A stretch of DNA of 8,361 nucleotides from Bacillota bacterium (GTDB taxonomy: Bacteria > Bacillota > Bacilli > Paenibacillales > NBRC-103111). Every line of letters starts with the position of its first letter. Within the stretch, counting starts at the first letter, position 1. Positions 1 to 5,876 of the stretch are shown here, one piece after another. Under the pieces are notes generated by a model, which saw only the letters and a list, made by a program, of their open reading frames with translations, made no database searches and had not been told where the DNA came from. Location of the stretch: NCBI GenBank assembly GCA_023386955.1, contig JAEWIS010000042.1:1-8361 (forward strand), in the 5' to 3' direction. Made by a program: the position numbers and the translations under genes.

Positions 1-93
1 AAGAAGGGGAGAGGAAGAAGAAGGGGAGAGGAAGAAGAAGGGGAGAGGAAGAAGAAGGGGCGGGGGAAGAAGAAGGGGCGGGGGAAGAAGGGG
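1..93. repeat. Purine-rich 17/18-bp tandem repeat
   Basis: The + strand is almost pure A/G. It is built from back-to-back units: a partial unit at 1-14, two 17-bp copies of AAGAAGAAGGGGAGAGG (15-31, 32-48), two 18-bp copies in which the tail AGAGG has become CGGGGG (49-66, 67-84), and a truncated unit ending at about 93. The array may continue left of the window. No ribosome binding site or start makes it coding. It looks like a slippage-type minisatellite; no function is claimed. Confidence 0.85.
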
Positions 94-207
94 AATTAGA
101 GGAAAGAAGTGCGATAACAGCGGAAAAGTAGGCAAGTTGAGAGCAGAGGCGAAAAAGGGAACAAGGTTTGGAGGACACCCCGGGAACTCAAGGTGATGGC
201 AAAAGAA
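94..207. other. Non-coding stretch between tandem repeat and first repeat quartet
   Basis: No open frame with a ribosome binding site, no clear hairpin-plus-T-run and no recognisable promoter was seen here. The sequence remains A/G-biased up to about 170 and then becomes mixed. It is probably ordinary intergenic DNA. Confidence 0.4.
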
Positions 208-394
208 TCTAACGGCGGCCAGAGCTCTTATTTGGCCATATTAGGCCTTCTAAAAATTCTAATGGCGGTCAGAGCTTTTATTTGGAGGGTGGGGCCAGAT
301 TTTGGCTTCATTGGAGCATAATAAGAGCGCTCACTTCCGTTAGATATTTTGAAATGTTATTTTGGCCCAAATAAGAGCGCTCACTTCCGTTAGA
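208..394. repeat. Dyad-symmetric quartet of 28-bp repeats (cluster 1)
   Basis: Two direct copies lie at 208-235 and 258-285 (25 of 28 bases identical). Two inverted copies lie at 317-344 and 367-394, and their 25-base cores (320-344, 370-394) are identical to each other. All copies, read in the forward sense, begin TCTAA(C/T)GG and contain GCT(C/T)TTATT; the outer copies end in TTTGG. The middle 8 bases differ by side: CGGCCAGA-like on the left, AAGTGAGC on the right. Spacing is 50 bp within each pair, and both outer and inner pairs share a centre near 301. A small hairpin, GCCA-GATTT-TGGC (294-306), sits at that centre. The whole could fold as a long interrupted hairpin or cruciform. No transposase or coding frame lies inside. 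Confidence 0.85.
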
Positions 395-584
395 ATGGGG
401 CTCCAGAGTGAGGATAATCGTTCCTGAGCTAAATGGATAGTGTCCCGCAAGTCACAGAGAATGTCATAACCTGAGCGAAGGGGATAATACCCGACAAGGA
501 GTTAAACGGGGAATCACTCACCTGTTGTTTACCATAATATTCCATATAAAATTTTGGGCTTAAACAGCAGCCGCCCACGACATT

Positions 585-620
585 GACCATTGCACCGGAC
601 TTTCTTCCGGCACCTGGTCC
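585..620 (-). other. Stem-loop downstream of the sodA terminator
   Basis: Read on the minus strand this segment folds into a two-part stem: an outer 5-bp helix, a small internal bulge, then an 8-bp helix containing two G-U pairs that closes on the loop AGAAAG, with CGGA/TCCG as the core. It lies just beyond the sodA terminator and has no T-run of its own, so it does not look like a terminator. It could be part of a small RNA or a chance fold. The rest of 395-634 shows no supported gene. Confidence 0.3.
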
Positions 621-634
621 ATCCAAGACCAAAC

Positions 635-665
635 GAAAAAAGCAGACCCGCAGGTCTGCTTTCTA
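635..665 (-). terminator. Rho-independent terminator of sodA
   Basis: A perfect 8-bp stem, AGCAGACC (641-648) with GGTCTGCT (653-660), surrounds a 4-base loop. On the minus strand it is followed by a run of six T (the A run at 636-641 on the plus strand). It lies 16-46 bases past the sodA stop codon, so sodA is likely to be transcribed as a single gene. Confidence 0.85.
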
Positions 666-680
666 TTTCAGGAAGAAGGA

Positions 681-1295
681 TTACTTCTTCGCAGCTTCGT
701 AGCGTTTGTTGACTTCTGCCCAGTTTACCACGTTCCAGAACGCGGAGACATAATCCGGACGTTTGTTTTGGTACTTGAGGTAGTAGGCATGCTCCCACAC
801 GTCCAGACCGAGGATCGGGGTTTCGCCTTCCATTACCGGGGAGTCTTGGTTGGCGGTGCTGTATACCTTCAGCTTGCCGTCCTTGCCAACCACGAGCCAT
901 GCCCAGCCGGAGCCGAAGCGGGTAGCGGCAGCAGCAGCGAAGGTTTCCTTGAACTTGGCGAAGCCGCCCAGCTCGGATTCGATAGCCGCGCCTACAGGGC
1001 CAGTCGGGTCACCGCCGCCGTTGGGGCCGATCACTTCCCAGAACAGGGAGTGGTTGTGGTGGCCGCCGCCATTGTTGCGGACCGCGGTGCGGATGTCTTC
1101 CGGAACAGCGTTCAGATCGGCGATCAGCGCGTCCAGGGACTTGTCGTGCAGCTCAGGATGCTTATCCAGAGCGGCGTTGAGGTTGGTTACATAGGTGTTA
1201 TGGTGGCGGTCATGATGGATCATCATGGTCGTTTCGTCGATGTGGGGTTCAAGCGCATTGTTTGCATACGGAAGAGCGGGTAATTGATGGGCCAT
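681..1295 (-). CDS. sodA: Superoxide dismutase, manganese type
   Basis: This 204-residue protein converts superoxide to oxygen and hydrogen peroxide in the cytoplasm. It matches the Fe/Mn superoxide dismutase family over its full length: the N-terminal helical part opens [11 protein letters not shown], and the C-terminal part carries the family signature DVWEHAYY. The four expected metal ligands are visible: His27, His82 (in NHSLFW), Asp165 and His169. Gly78 and Gln150 (in ANQDSP) follow the manganese-type pattern, because iron enzymes place the key Gln in the N-terminal domain instead. The ATG at 1295 is chosen because AAGGAGGA lies 9 bases upstream and the protein then aligns from residue 1 with family members; an in-frame ATG ten codons upstream lacks this. 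It is monocistronic, with its own promoter and terminator. Confidence 0.97.
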   Translation of the reverse strand: MAHQLPALPYANNALEPHIDETTMMIHHDRHHNTYVTNLNAALDKHPELHDKSLDALIADLNAVPEDIRTAVRNNGGGHHNHSLFWEVIGPNGGGDPTGPVGAAIESELGGFAKFKETFAAAAATRFGSGWAWLVVGKDGKLKVYSTANQDSPVMEGETPILGLDVWEHAYYLKYQNKRPDYVSAFWNVVNWAEVNKRYEAAKK

Positions 1296-1360
1296 GGTAA
1301 TAAATCCTCCTTCAAATTGGGTCAATTTGGTTTATTTAAATCCGGAACTTCTTTACAAAC

Positions 1361-1388
1361 ATTATTATCCACGAATTATGATAATAAT
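1361..1388. promoter_or_regulatory. Perfect 9-bp dyad over the sodA promoter (possible operator)
   Basis: ATTATTATC (1361-1369) is the exact inverse of GATAATAAT (1380-1388), with 10 bases between them. The left arm contains the -10 hexamer and the right arm abuts the -35. TGATAAT half-sites of this kind occur in Fur/PerR-type boxes, but the 9-10-9 geometry differs from their usual 7-1-7 layout. The regulator therefore cannot be named. AT-rich DNA makes some chance symmetry possible. Confidence 0.4.
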
Positions 1389-1392
1389 GCAA
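1364..1392 (-). promoter_or_regulatory. Promoter of sodA
   Basis: On the minus strand TTGCAT (1387-1392) and GATAAT (1364-1369) are separated by exactly 17 bases, a close match to a housekeeping sigma-A promoter. Transcription would begin near 1356-1358, giving a leader of about 60 bases before the sodA start. Confidence 0.65.
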
Positions 1393-1599
1393 CATAAATG
1401 TTTAGAAAGTCCGAATCTTCATCCAATCTTCATTTTAGTCTAAGTCAATTGAGGAAATTTATGCATGCATCGTCAAGCACACCCCATTGATTTACCCAAC
1501 TTTAGAAAGGTTGAATCAGTATGAGGAAAAAATTTCTTTCAATCATACTAGTACCATTTACCTACCAACAATACCTATATATGTTTGTAACCGCTTCAT
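1393..1599. other. Divergent intergenic region between sodA and the acetyltransferase gene
   Basis: This AT-rich stretch has no supported gene. It contains the 10-bp palindrome ATGCATGCAT (1461-1470) and an imperfect inverted repeat at 1518-1549 (AGTATGA against TCATACT with an inner GAAA/TTTC match). A convincing -35/-10 pair for the rightward gene could not be fixed; TATATA near 1577 is only a weak candidate. Confidence 0.4.
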
Positions 1600-1613
1600 A
1601 TTAAGCGCTTTCA
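1600..1613 (+). promoter_or_regulatory. cre-like (CcpA-type) operator candidate
   Basis: ATTAAGCGCTTTCA matches 10 of the 12 specific positions of the catabolite-response consensus TGWAANCGNTNWCA. The two misses are its first two bases. A second, weaker half-like sequence, TGTAACCGCTTCA, begins 15 bases upstream at about 1586. The position upstream of the acetyltransferase gene would suit catabolite repression, but no experimental or regulon evidence is available from the sequence. Confidence 0.35.
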
Positions 1614-1748
1614 GGAGAAAACAAGAGCATTATGGCGATTCATAAAGATTTCATTAATATTTTTCTCAATTTCGGCAGGAATCAGGTTTATTATGTCGAA
1701 TTTACTAAGTCTGACCTCAAATTGGAGATAGGAGCGCGATCCAAGCCT

Positions 1749-2174
1749 ATGGTTGTACGTTCATTCCAGTTGTCCGATTATGGGAAAATTACGGATTTGT
1801 TGGAGCTTGTGTTGGATGAAACCTGTCTGGAGGAAACGATGACAGCATTCGCGCGCCAGTTGAACTGGGACAGCGGGCTGATCCTGGTGGCTTCCGAAGA
1901 CGAAGAAGTCCTGGGTGTGATGATCGGAACCATCCACCGTAACAAAGGCTACTATTACCGGGTTGCCGTTCACCCGGACCATCAGCGCAGAGGGATTGCC
2001 CGTTCCTTAATGGAAGGCATGAAGCAGCGCTTTTTGCACCGTAATATTCAGCATGTTGCAGTTCCTGTGGACGACTATAATGAGCAGCTGCTTCCCGTAT
2101 ATGAGAAGCTGGGCTGCGGCGAGGAGAACTTTAACCGCTCCTACGGGAAGCTAAGTATTCTTGCCGGCTGTTAA
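1749..2174 (+). CDS. GNAT-family N-acetyltransferase
   Basis: This 141-residue protein has the GNAT fold signature. The acetyl-CoA pyrophosphate-binding motif A is at residues 71-87 (RVAVHPDHQRRGIARSL, with the loop Q-R-R-G-I-A). It is preceded by a beta strand at 54-62 (VLGVMIGTI) and followed by a C-terminal NEQLLPVYEKLG segment typical of motif B. It would transfer an acetyl group from acetyl-CoA to an amine; the substrate is unknown. The frame is open upstream to an ATG at 1632 (180 residues), but those 39 extra residues are AT-rich, match nothing in the GNAT fold and overlap the leader. The domain begins directly at MVVRSFQLSDY. Both starts have an AGGAG about 14 bases upstream, so the choice is not decisive. 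It is probably transcribed alone, ending at the terminator at 2218. Confidence 0.85.
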   Translation: MVVRSFQLSDYGKITDLLELVLDETCLEETMTAFARQLNWDSGLILVASEDEEVLGVMIGTIHRNKGYYYRVAVHPDHQRRGIARSLMEGMKQRFLHRNIQHVAVPVDDYNEQLLPVYEKLGCGEENFNRSYGKLSILAGC

Positions 2175-2217
2175 CCGTTTCTTTTTTCATATTTATATTG
2201 CCAGAATGAACCTATAG

Positions 2218-2264
2218 GCATATCTTTCGCGAATCGTTGCATTTGGCGGAAAGATATGCTTTTC
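2218..2264 (+). terminator. Terminator after the acetyltransferase gene
   Basis: GCATATCTTTCGC (2218-2230) pairs with GCGGAAAGATATGC (2246-2259) with one bulged base, leaving a 15-base loop. It is followed by TTTTCT. The stem is long but the T-run is short, so termination may be partial. Confidence 0.6.
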
Positions 2265-2317
2265 TATATATGAAGAGTTGTCTTATTATGAAATTGTCTA
2301 TGCGTAAAGACCCGGAC

Positions 2318-2326
2318 AGGAGGTGA
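2318..2326 (+). promoter_or_regulatory. Strong ribosome binding site of the DUF402 gene
   Basis: AGGAGGTGA is nearly the full anti-Shine-Dalgarno complement and lies 7 bases before the ATG at 2334, which fixes that start. Confidence 0.85.
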
Positions 2327-2333
2327 ACCGGCC

Positions 2334-2900
2334 ATGGCGAAGCAGGGCGAATCCTTTACCTTAATCAAGAGCTTCAAGCACGACGGGCATTTGCACCGGG
2401 TATGGCTGGAAAACTGGGAGATTCCCCAGGAATCTCTGGCCTCCGCACACCGGGACGGTGCGTTCCGGGTCTTCGTGAATTGCCATACGCGCATCCAGGA
2501 ATCGGACGGCAGGGAATGGACCAGCCGGATTCCGGGCGTTTCCTTTTTTTTACCGGGAAAATGGTTTAATGTTGTAGCACTCCTGGAGGATGAAGGGATC
2601 CGCTATTATTGTAACGTGGCTTCCCCTTTCTACCAGTCGGGCGAGATTATTACGTACATCGATTATGACCTGGACGTAATACTCAACCAGAAGGGAGATA
2701 TCTACGTTCTGGATGAGGATGAGTACAGCAAACACCGGAAGCTCTACCATTACTCCCTGGCTGTGGAGGAGAAGGTGAAGCTGGGGCTGGAGGAGGTTCT
2801 GGAGCTGGCGCGAAGCCGGGGGGAGCCCTTCTGTGACGAATCGGTGCTGGCTTATTTTGAAATGTGGAAATCGATGACCGGTCAGGGGGCCAAAGCCTGA
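2334..2900 (+). CDS. DUF402 family protein, Ntdp-like nucleoside tri-/diphosphate phosphatase
   Basis: This 188-residue soluble protein has no signal peptide or membrane segment. It resembles the Staphylococcus aureus Ntdp and Bacillus UPF0374 proteins along most of its length: KHDGHLHRVW at 15-24, SDGREW at 57-62, KWFNVV at 76-81, YYCNVASPF at 91-99, the acidic metal-binding motif YIDYDLD at 108-114 and LDEDEY at 126-131. Characterised members hydrolyse nucleoside tri- and diphosphates with divalent metal ions. The cellular role is not settled, and assigning that activity here is by family. The length is close to that usual for the family (about 175-180). It sits between two terminator-like or hairpin signals, so it may be its own unit, with queG starting 115 bases later. 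Confidence 0.88.
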   Translation: MAKQGESFTLIKSFKHDGHLHRVWLENWEIPQESLASAHRDGAFRVFVNCHTRIQESDGREWTSRIPGVSFFLPGKWFNVVALLEDEGIRYYCNVASPFYQSGEIITYIDYDLDVILNQKGDIYVLDEDEYSKHRKLYHYSLAVEEKVKLGLEEVLELARSRGEPFCDESVLAYFEMWKSMTGQGAKA

Positions 2901-2940
2901 CGGACGTTATTCTTTGAAAGCCCTGCTACAAGGGCGTATC

Positions 2941-2985
2941 CGGCGGTCGGGCTGCGGGGGAAACCACGTGTGCCTGGGACCGCCG
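2941..2985 (+). other. GC-rich leader hairpin upstream of queG
   Basis: CGGCGGTC (2941-2948) pairs perfectly with GACCGCCG (2978-2985), enclosing 29 bases with possible inner pairing (GGC/GCC). It is followed by ATTTATTATAG. It lies in the 115-base gap between the DUF402 gene and queG. It could act as a weak terminator, an attenuator or an RNA-processing element. No run of T follows and it does not fit the preQ1 riboswitch pattern. Confidence 0.4.
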
Positions 2986-3015
2986 ATTTATTATAGAAAG
3001 CGGGGAGGAGAGGGC

Positions 3016-4203
3016 TTGGGCAATGTATCGGACGGCCCGGTTGGCGGCTATGGCGGCGGCTGGCGGGGGCTGAAGGAGGAAATACTGGCAGCCCTGCCGC
3101 AGCTGGGCATCGATAAGCTGGGTTTTGCTTCGGCGGAGCCCTTCACCGGCCTCAAGGAGCAGCTTCTGCGGCACAGGGAGATGGGGCGCGAATCCGGCTT
3201 CGAGGAGCCGGACTTGGACAAGCGCACCCAGCCGGAGCTGCATCTGCCCGGGGCCCGTTCTATCCTCTCCGTTGCTTTAGCGTATCCGTCCAAGCTTCAG
3301 GACCCGCCCCGCTCTGGCCCCGGCGCTCCACGGGGAATGATGGCCCGCACCGCATGGGGCGAGGATTATCACCGGGTGCTGGCGGACCGGCTGAACCGGC
3401 TGGCTGCTTTTATCCGGGAGCGGGTTCCGGAGGCCCGGTTGGAAATCATGGTGGATACGGGAGCCTTGTCGGACAGGGCGGTGGCAGAGCGTGCCGGCAT
3501 CGGCTGGATCGGCAAAAACTGCTCCATTATTACCCCGGAATTCGGTTCCTGGGTCTATCTGGGCGAAATGATTACTGACTTGCCGTTTCCGCCGGACACA
3601 CCTCTGGGTGATGGCTGCGGGGATTGCACCCTCTGTCTGGATGCCTGTCCGACGGATGCCTTTGCCGGGCCGCGGCAGCTCAATGCCAAACGGTGTCTCT
3701 CCTTTTGGACTCAAAGCAAGGACATCATACCCGAGGAGTTCCGGGTTCCCTTGGGCAACCGGCTGTACGGCTGCGATACCTGCCAGCAGGTTTGTCCCAA
3801 GAACAAGGGAAAAAATGCGGTGCATAACGCCGAGCTTCAGCCGCTGCCGGAGCAGGCCAAACCGCTTTTGCTGCCCATCCTGGCGATGAGCAATAAGGAG
3901 TTTAAGGAAGCCTTCGGCAGCACGGCTGCGGCCTGGCGGGGGAGGAAGCCCATTCAGCGCAATGCGGTGCTCGCTCTGGGACTGTTCCGGGATCCGGCAA
4001 CACTTCCGGAGCTCCGCCATATCCTTCTGGCCGACCCCCGGCCGGAGCTTCGCGCCGCGGCGGCCTGGAGCATCGGCCGGATGGGAGGAGACGGGGCCCT
4101 CCGGATCTTGGAGGCTGCCCTGGCCGAAGAGAAGGAACCATCCGTCCGGGACGAAATCGGATTATGCCTGCTCCCATGGAAGGAGCAGGACGGACACGTA
4201 TAA
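3016..4203 (+). CDS. queG: Epoxyqueuosine reductase QueG
   Basis: QueG performs the last step of queuosine synthesis, reducing epoxyqueuosine at the wobble position of GUN tRNAs with a cobalamin cofactor and two [4Fe-4S] clusters. The 395-residue protein shows the expected order. An N-terminal catalytic domain contains VDTGALSDR (146-154; Asp147 is the probable conserved acid) and RAGIGWIGKN. A ferredoxin-like part follows with eight cysteines: C201, C204, C207, C211P, then C227, C253, C256 and C260P. A C-terminal HEAT/PBS-lyase-like helical repeat (about 320-385) completes it and probably binds tRNA. The TTG at 3016 is preferred because GGGAGGAG lies just upstream and the length then suits the family (about 380-390). 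The frame is open back to a TTG at 2914 without such a site. No other queuosine genes are in the window. Confidence 0.93.
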   Translation: MGNVSDGPVGGYGGGWRGLKEEILAALPQLGIDKLGFASAEPFTGLKEQLLRHREMGRESGFEEPDLDKRTQPELHLPGARSILSVALAYPSKLQDPPRSGPGAPRGMMARTAWGEDYHRVLADRLNRLAAFIRERVPEARLEIMVDTGALSDRAVAERAGIGWIGKNCSIITPEFGSWVYLGEMITDLPFPPDTPLGDGCGDCTLCLDACPTDAFAGPRQLNAKRCLSFWTQSKDIIPEEFRVPLGNRLYGCDTCQQVCPKNKGKNAVHNAELQPLPEQAKPLLLPILAMSNKEFKEAFGSTAAAWRGRKPIQRNAVLALGLFRDPATLPELRHILLADPRPELRAAAAWSIGRMGGDGALRILEAALAEEKEPSVRDEIGLCLLPWKEQDGHV

Positions 4204-4205
4204 TT

Positions 4206-4223
4206 GCCGCTTGTGGAAGCGGC
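4206..4223 (+). other. Short hairpin between queG and ogt
   Basis: GCCGCTT (4206-4212) and AAGCGGC (4217-4223) form a perfect 7-bp stem with loop GTGG, directly after the queG stop codon. There is no T-run immediately after it (TATTTT comes 9 bases later). It may protect the 3' end of queG RNA or weaken read-through rather than fully terminate. Confidence 0.45.
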
Positions 4224-4259
4224 ATGGGCGCTATTTTCACATCAGTCAGGAGGGTCATT

Positions 4260-4823
4260 ATGTCGGTTATGTATTACGGGTATCTCCCTAGTCCCATCGG
4301 GAAGCTGCTCTTGGCGGCAACGGAGCGTGGGCTCTGCCGCATGGATTTTGAAGAGGGCTTGGATATGGATGTGGAGCTGGCATCCCTGGCTGCTTGGGCA
4401 GCGAAGCTGGACGGTGTTTCCGCCGAGTCTGTAGAACTGGTTCTGGGCGGTGGCTATATTCCCCAGGCTGTAAAGGAGCTGGAGGAATACTTCCGTGGAG
4501 AACGGACGGCGTTTACCGTTCCGCTGGATGTGCGGGGCACCCCTTTTCAGCAGCGGGTATGGCAGGCGCTTGTGGACATTCCCTATGGCACCGTCTGTTC
4601 CTATAAGGATATCGCCGAACGGATCGGCTCGCCCAAAGCGGTACGGGCTGTTGGCGGCGCCAATAACCGGAATCCCCTGCCTGTCATCGTTCCCTGTCAC
4701 CGGGTAGTCGGCGCAGCAGGCCATATGGTGGGCTACGGGGGCGGCTTGCCCATTAAGGAAGCGCTTCTCCGCCTGGAGGGGGCGGCGGTCCGCTACACAA
4801 TCCCCCAAGAGGCCGGCCTATGA
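4260..4823 (+). CDS. ogt: Methylated-DNA--[protein]-cysteine S-methyltransferase (O6-alkylguanine repair)
   Basis: This 187-residue suicide repair protein moves alkyl groups from O6-alkylguanine in DNA to its own cysteine. The acceptor is Cys146 in PVIVPCHRVV (141-150). Also visible are GTPFQQRVW (93-101), the DNA-binding helix-turn-helix region TVCSYKDIAERIG (111-123), the base-flipping arginine segment RAVGGANNRNP (129-139) and the closing GYGGGLPIKEALLRLEG (158-174). The N-terminal ribonuclease-like domain starts at YYGYLPSPIG. The ATG at 4260 is supported by AGGAGGG five bases upstream; the frame is open 32 codons further but that part overlaps the end of queG. There is no AraC/Ada regulatory domain, so it is of the Ogt type and not Ada. 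Its stop overlaps the next start (ATGA), implying translational coupling. Confidence 0.95.
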   Translation: MSVMYYGYLPSPIGKLLLAATERGLCRMDFEEGLDMDVELASLAAWAAKLDGVSAESVELVLGGGYIPQAVKELEEYFRGERTAFTVPLDVRGTPFQQRVWQALVDIPYGTVCSYKDIAERIGSPKAVRAVGGANNRNPLPVIVPCHRVVGAAGHMVGYGGGLPIKEALLRLEGAAVRYTIPQEAGL

Positions 4824-5845
4824 AATACGTACACATTGACACCGTAGAATCCGGAGATTTTTTGGGCAGAACGATTTTTTCCTCTAATGGTGCCGTGCTG
4901 TTGTCCGAAGGGGTGCAGTTAACGGTTTATATGATTAATACTTTACGACGTATCGGCGTCACTATGCTCTATATCAAGGATGAGCATCTTCAGGATGTGG
5001 AAATCGATGATGTGGTGTCCGAGGAGAACAAGCGGGCTGTGATGCAAAAAATGGGCGAAATGCTTCAGTCCGTCCGCTCGGGCAAGGAGTTCAACACCCG
5101 GGCCGTCAGCATCAGCATTGATAAGCTGCTGGAGGATGTGATGCAGAACCGGGAGGTGCTGCTGCAGCTCACCGATATCCGCACCAAGGATAACGAGCAG
5201 TACGTCCATGCGCTGAATGTGTGCACCATGGCCGCTTTGACGGGTATTAATATGGGGCTTTCTGCTACCCAGGTGAAGGAGCTGGCGACGGGCGCTCTGC
5301 TTCATGATGTGGGCAAGGTGGAGCTGCTTACCGACGATGATTCTGAGGATCTGCGGAAGCACCACACCTGGCGGGGCTTTGATCTGTTGAAAAGCAAGCG
5401 TGAGCTGAGCCTGCTGATTGCCCACGTGGCATTCCAGCATCATGAAGCTCCGGACGGGACGGGTGTGCCCCGCGGTCTGGAGGACGAGCAGATTCACTTG
5501 TACGCCAAAATTGTGGCTGTGGCCAATACCTACGATAATCTTCTATATAATCCGGCCACCGGGGAGAGAGGCAAACCCCATCTTGTTATCGAAGAGCTCT
5601 CCGCTCTGTCCGGCACCAAGCTGGACCGGGAGGTGGTGATCCAGTTTCTGCGCACGGTGTCCGTCTATCCCACCGGCACCAGCATCCGCTTGAGCAATCA
5701 TGAGGTAGGTGTAGTGGTGGGCCAGCACCGGGGGCTGCCGGGACGTCCGGTTGTGCGTGTGATCAAAAAGGATGACGATGATCTCACGGTGAACGAATTC
5801 GATTTGGCGAAATTCACCACGCTTTTTGTGGATGCCGTGCTATAA
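4820..5845 (+). CDS. HD-GYP-domain protein, atypical c-di-GMP phosphodiesterase homologue
   Basis: This 341-residue cytoplasmic protein has no membrane segment or receiver domain. Residues 1-55 form a small N-terminal region common in stand-alone HD-GYP proteins. Residues about 118-255 are the HD-GYP domain, and 290-341 are a beta-rich tail. HD-GYP proteins hydrolyse cyclic di-GMP with a two- or three-metal centre. Visible ligand candidates are E126, H130, H162-D163 with K166 (LHDVGK), H182 and H207-H208 (QHHE). Two departures stand out. The GYP motif reads D-G-T-G-V-P (212-217), and the ligand aspartate of the usual A-D-x-x-D-A motif is Asn236 (A-N-T-Y-D). The linker from HD to H182 is also short. 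It may be active with a changed metal site, or act as a binding protein. It starts in the ATGA overlap with ogt and has only a weak AGAGG upstream, so it is probably translationally coupled. Confidence 0.88.
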   Translation: MKYVHIDTVESGDFLGRTIFSSNGAVLLSEGVQLTVYMINTLRRIGVTMLYIKDEHLQDVEIDDVVSEENKRAVMQKMGEMLQSVRSGKEFNTRAVSISIDKLLEDVMQNREVLLQLTDIRTKDNEQYVHALNVCTMAALTGINMGLSATQVKELATGALLHDVGKVELLTDDDSEDLRKHHTWRGFDLLKSKRELSLLIAHVAFQHHEAPDGTGVPRGLEDEQIHLYAKIVAVANTYDNLLYNPATGERGKPHLVIEELSALSGTKLDREVVIQFLRTVSVYPTGTSIRLSNHEVGVVVGQHRGLPGRPVVRVIKKDDDDLTVNEFDLAKFTTLFVDAVL

Positions 5846-5846
5846 T
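5838..5846 (+). promoter_or_regulatory. Extended -10 promoter for the lyase gene
   Basis: TGCTATAAT is a perfect extended -10 element (TGnTATAAT). It overlaps the end of the HD-GYP gene, whose TAA stop (5843-5845) lies inside the hexamer. No good -35 is seen at 16-18 bases upstream, which extended -10 promoters tolerate. The predicted start is near 5852-5854, about 50 bases before the lyase start codon. Confidence 0.55.
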
Positions 5847-5864
5847 AGTCTCGTACCCATTAAT

Positions 5865-5876
5865 TGAAACGTTTCA
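5865..5876. promoter_or_regulatory. LacI-family-type operator palindrome
   Basis: TGAAACGTTTCA is a perfect 12-bp palindrome with the central CG typical of LacI/GalR-family operators. It extends imperfectly to 5860-5881. It lies about 10-25 bases downstream of the predicted transcription start, a usual place for repression. It is two bases shorter than the 14-base CcpA cre consensus, so a dedicated sugar-responsive LacI-type repressor is more likely than CcpA. The regulator gene is not in the window. Confidence 0.6.

Noticed and set aside
208..394. CRISPR array
   Set aside because: The 28-bp repeats with 22-bp gaps resemble CRISPR sizes, but there are only two copies per orientation, the second pair is inverted, the copies differ, and no cas genes are present.
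429..632. 67-residue minus-strand frame after the sodA terminator
   Set aside because: Its only start is TTG with no ribosome binding site, immediately after the terminator. No family was recognised. A decayed gene remnant cannot be excluded.
768..1283. 171-residue plus-strand frame opposite sodA
   Set aside because: It is antisense to sodA, which has full family conservation. No ribosome binding site or domain is visible in the antisense frame.
2917..3015. preQ1 riboswitch upstream of queG
   Set aside because: The leader lacks the compact preQ1-I pattern of a 5-bp stem followed by an A-rich tail pairing into the loop. The visible hairpin is long and GC-rich instead.
3277..4020. 247-residue minus-strand frame opposite queG
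   Set aside because: QueG has all eight cluster cysteines and family motifs on the plus strand; the antisense frame has no domain or start signal.
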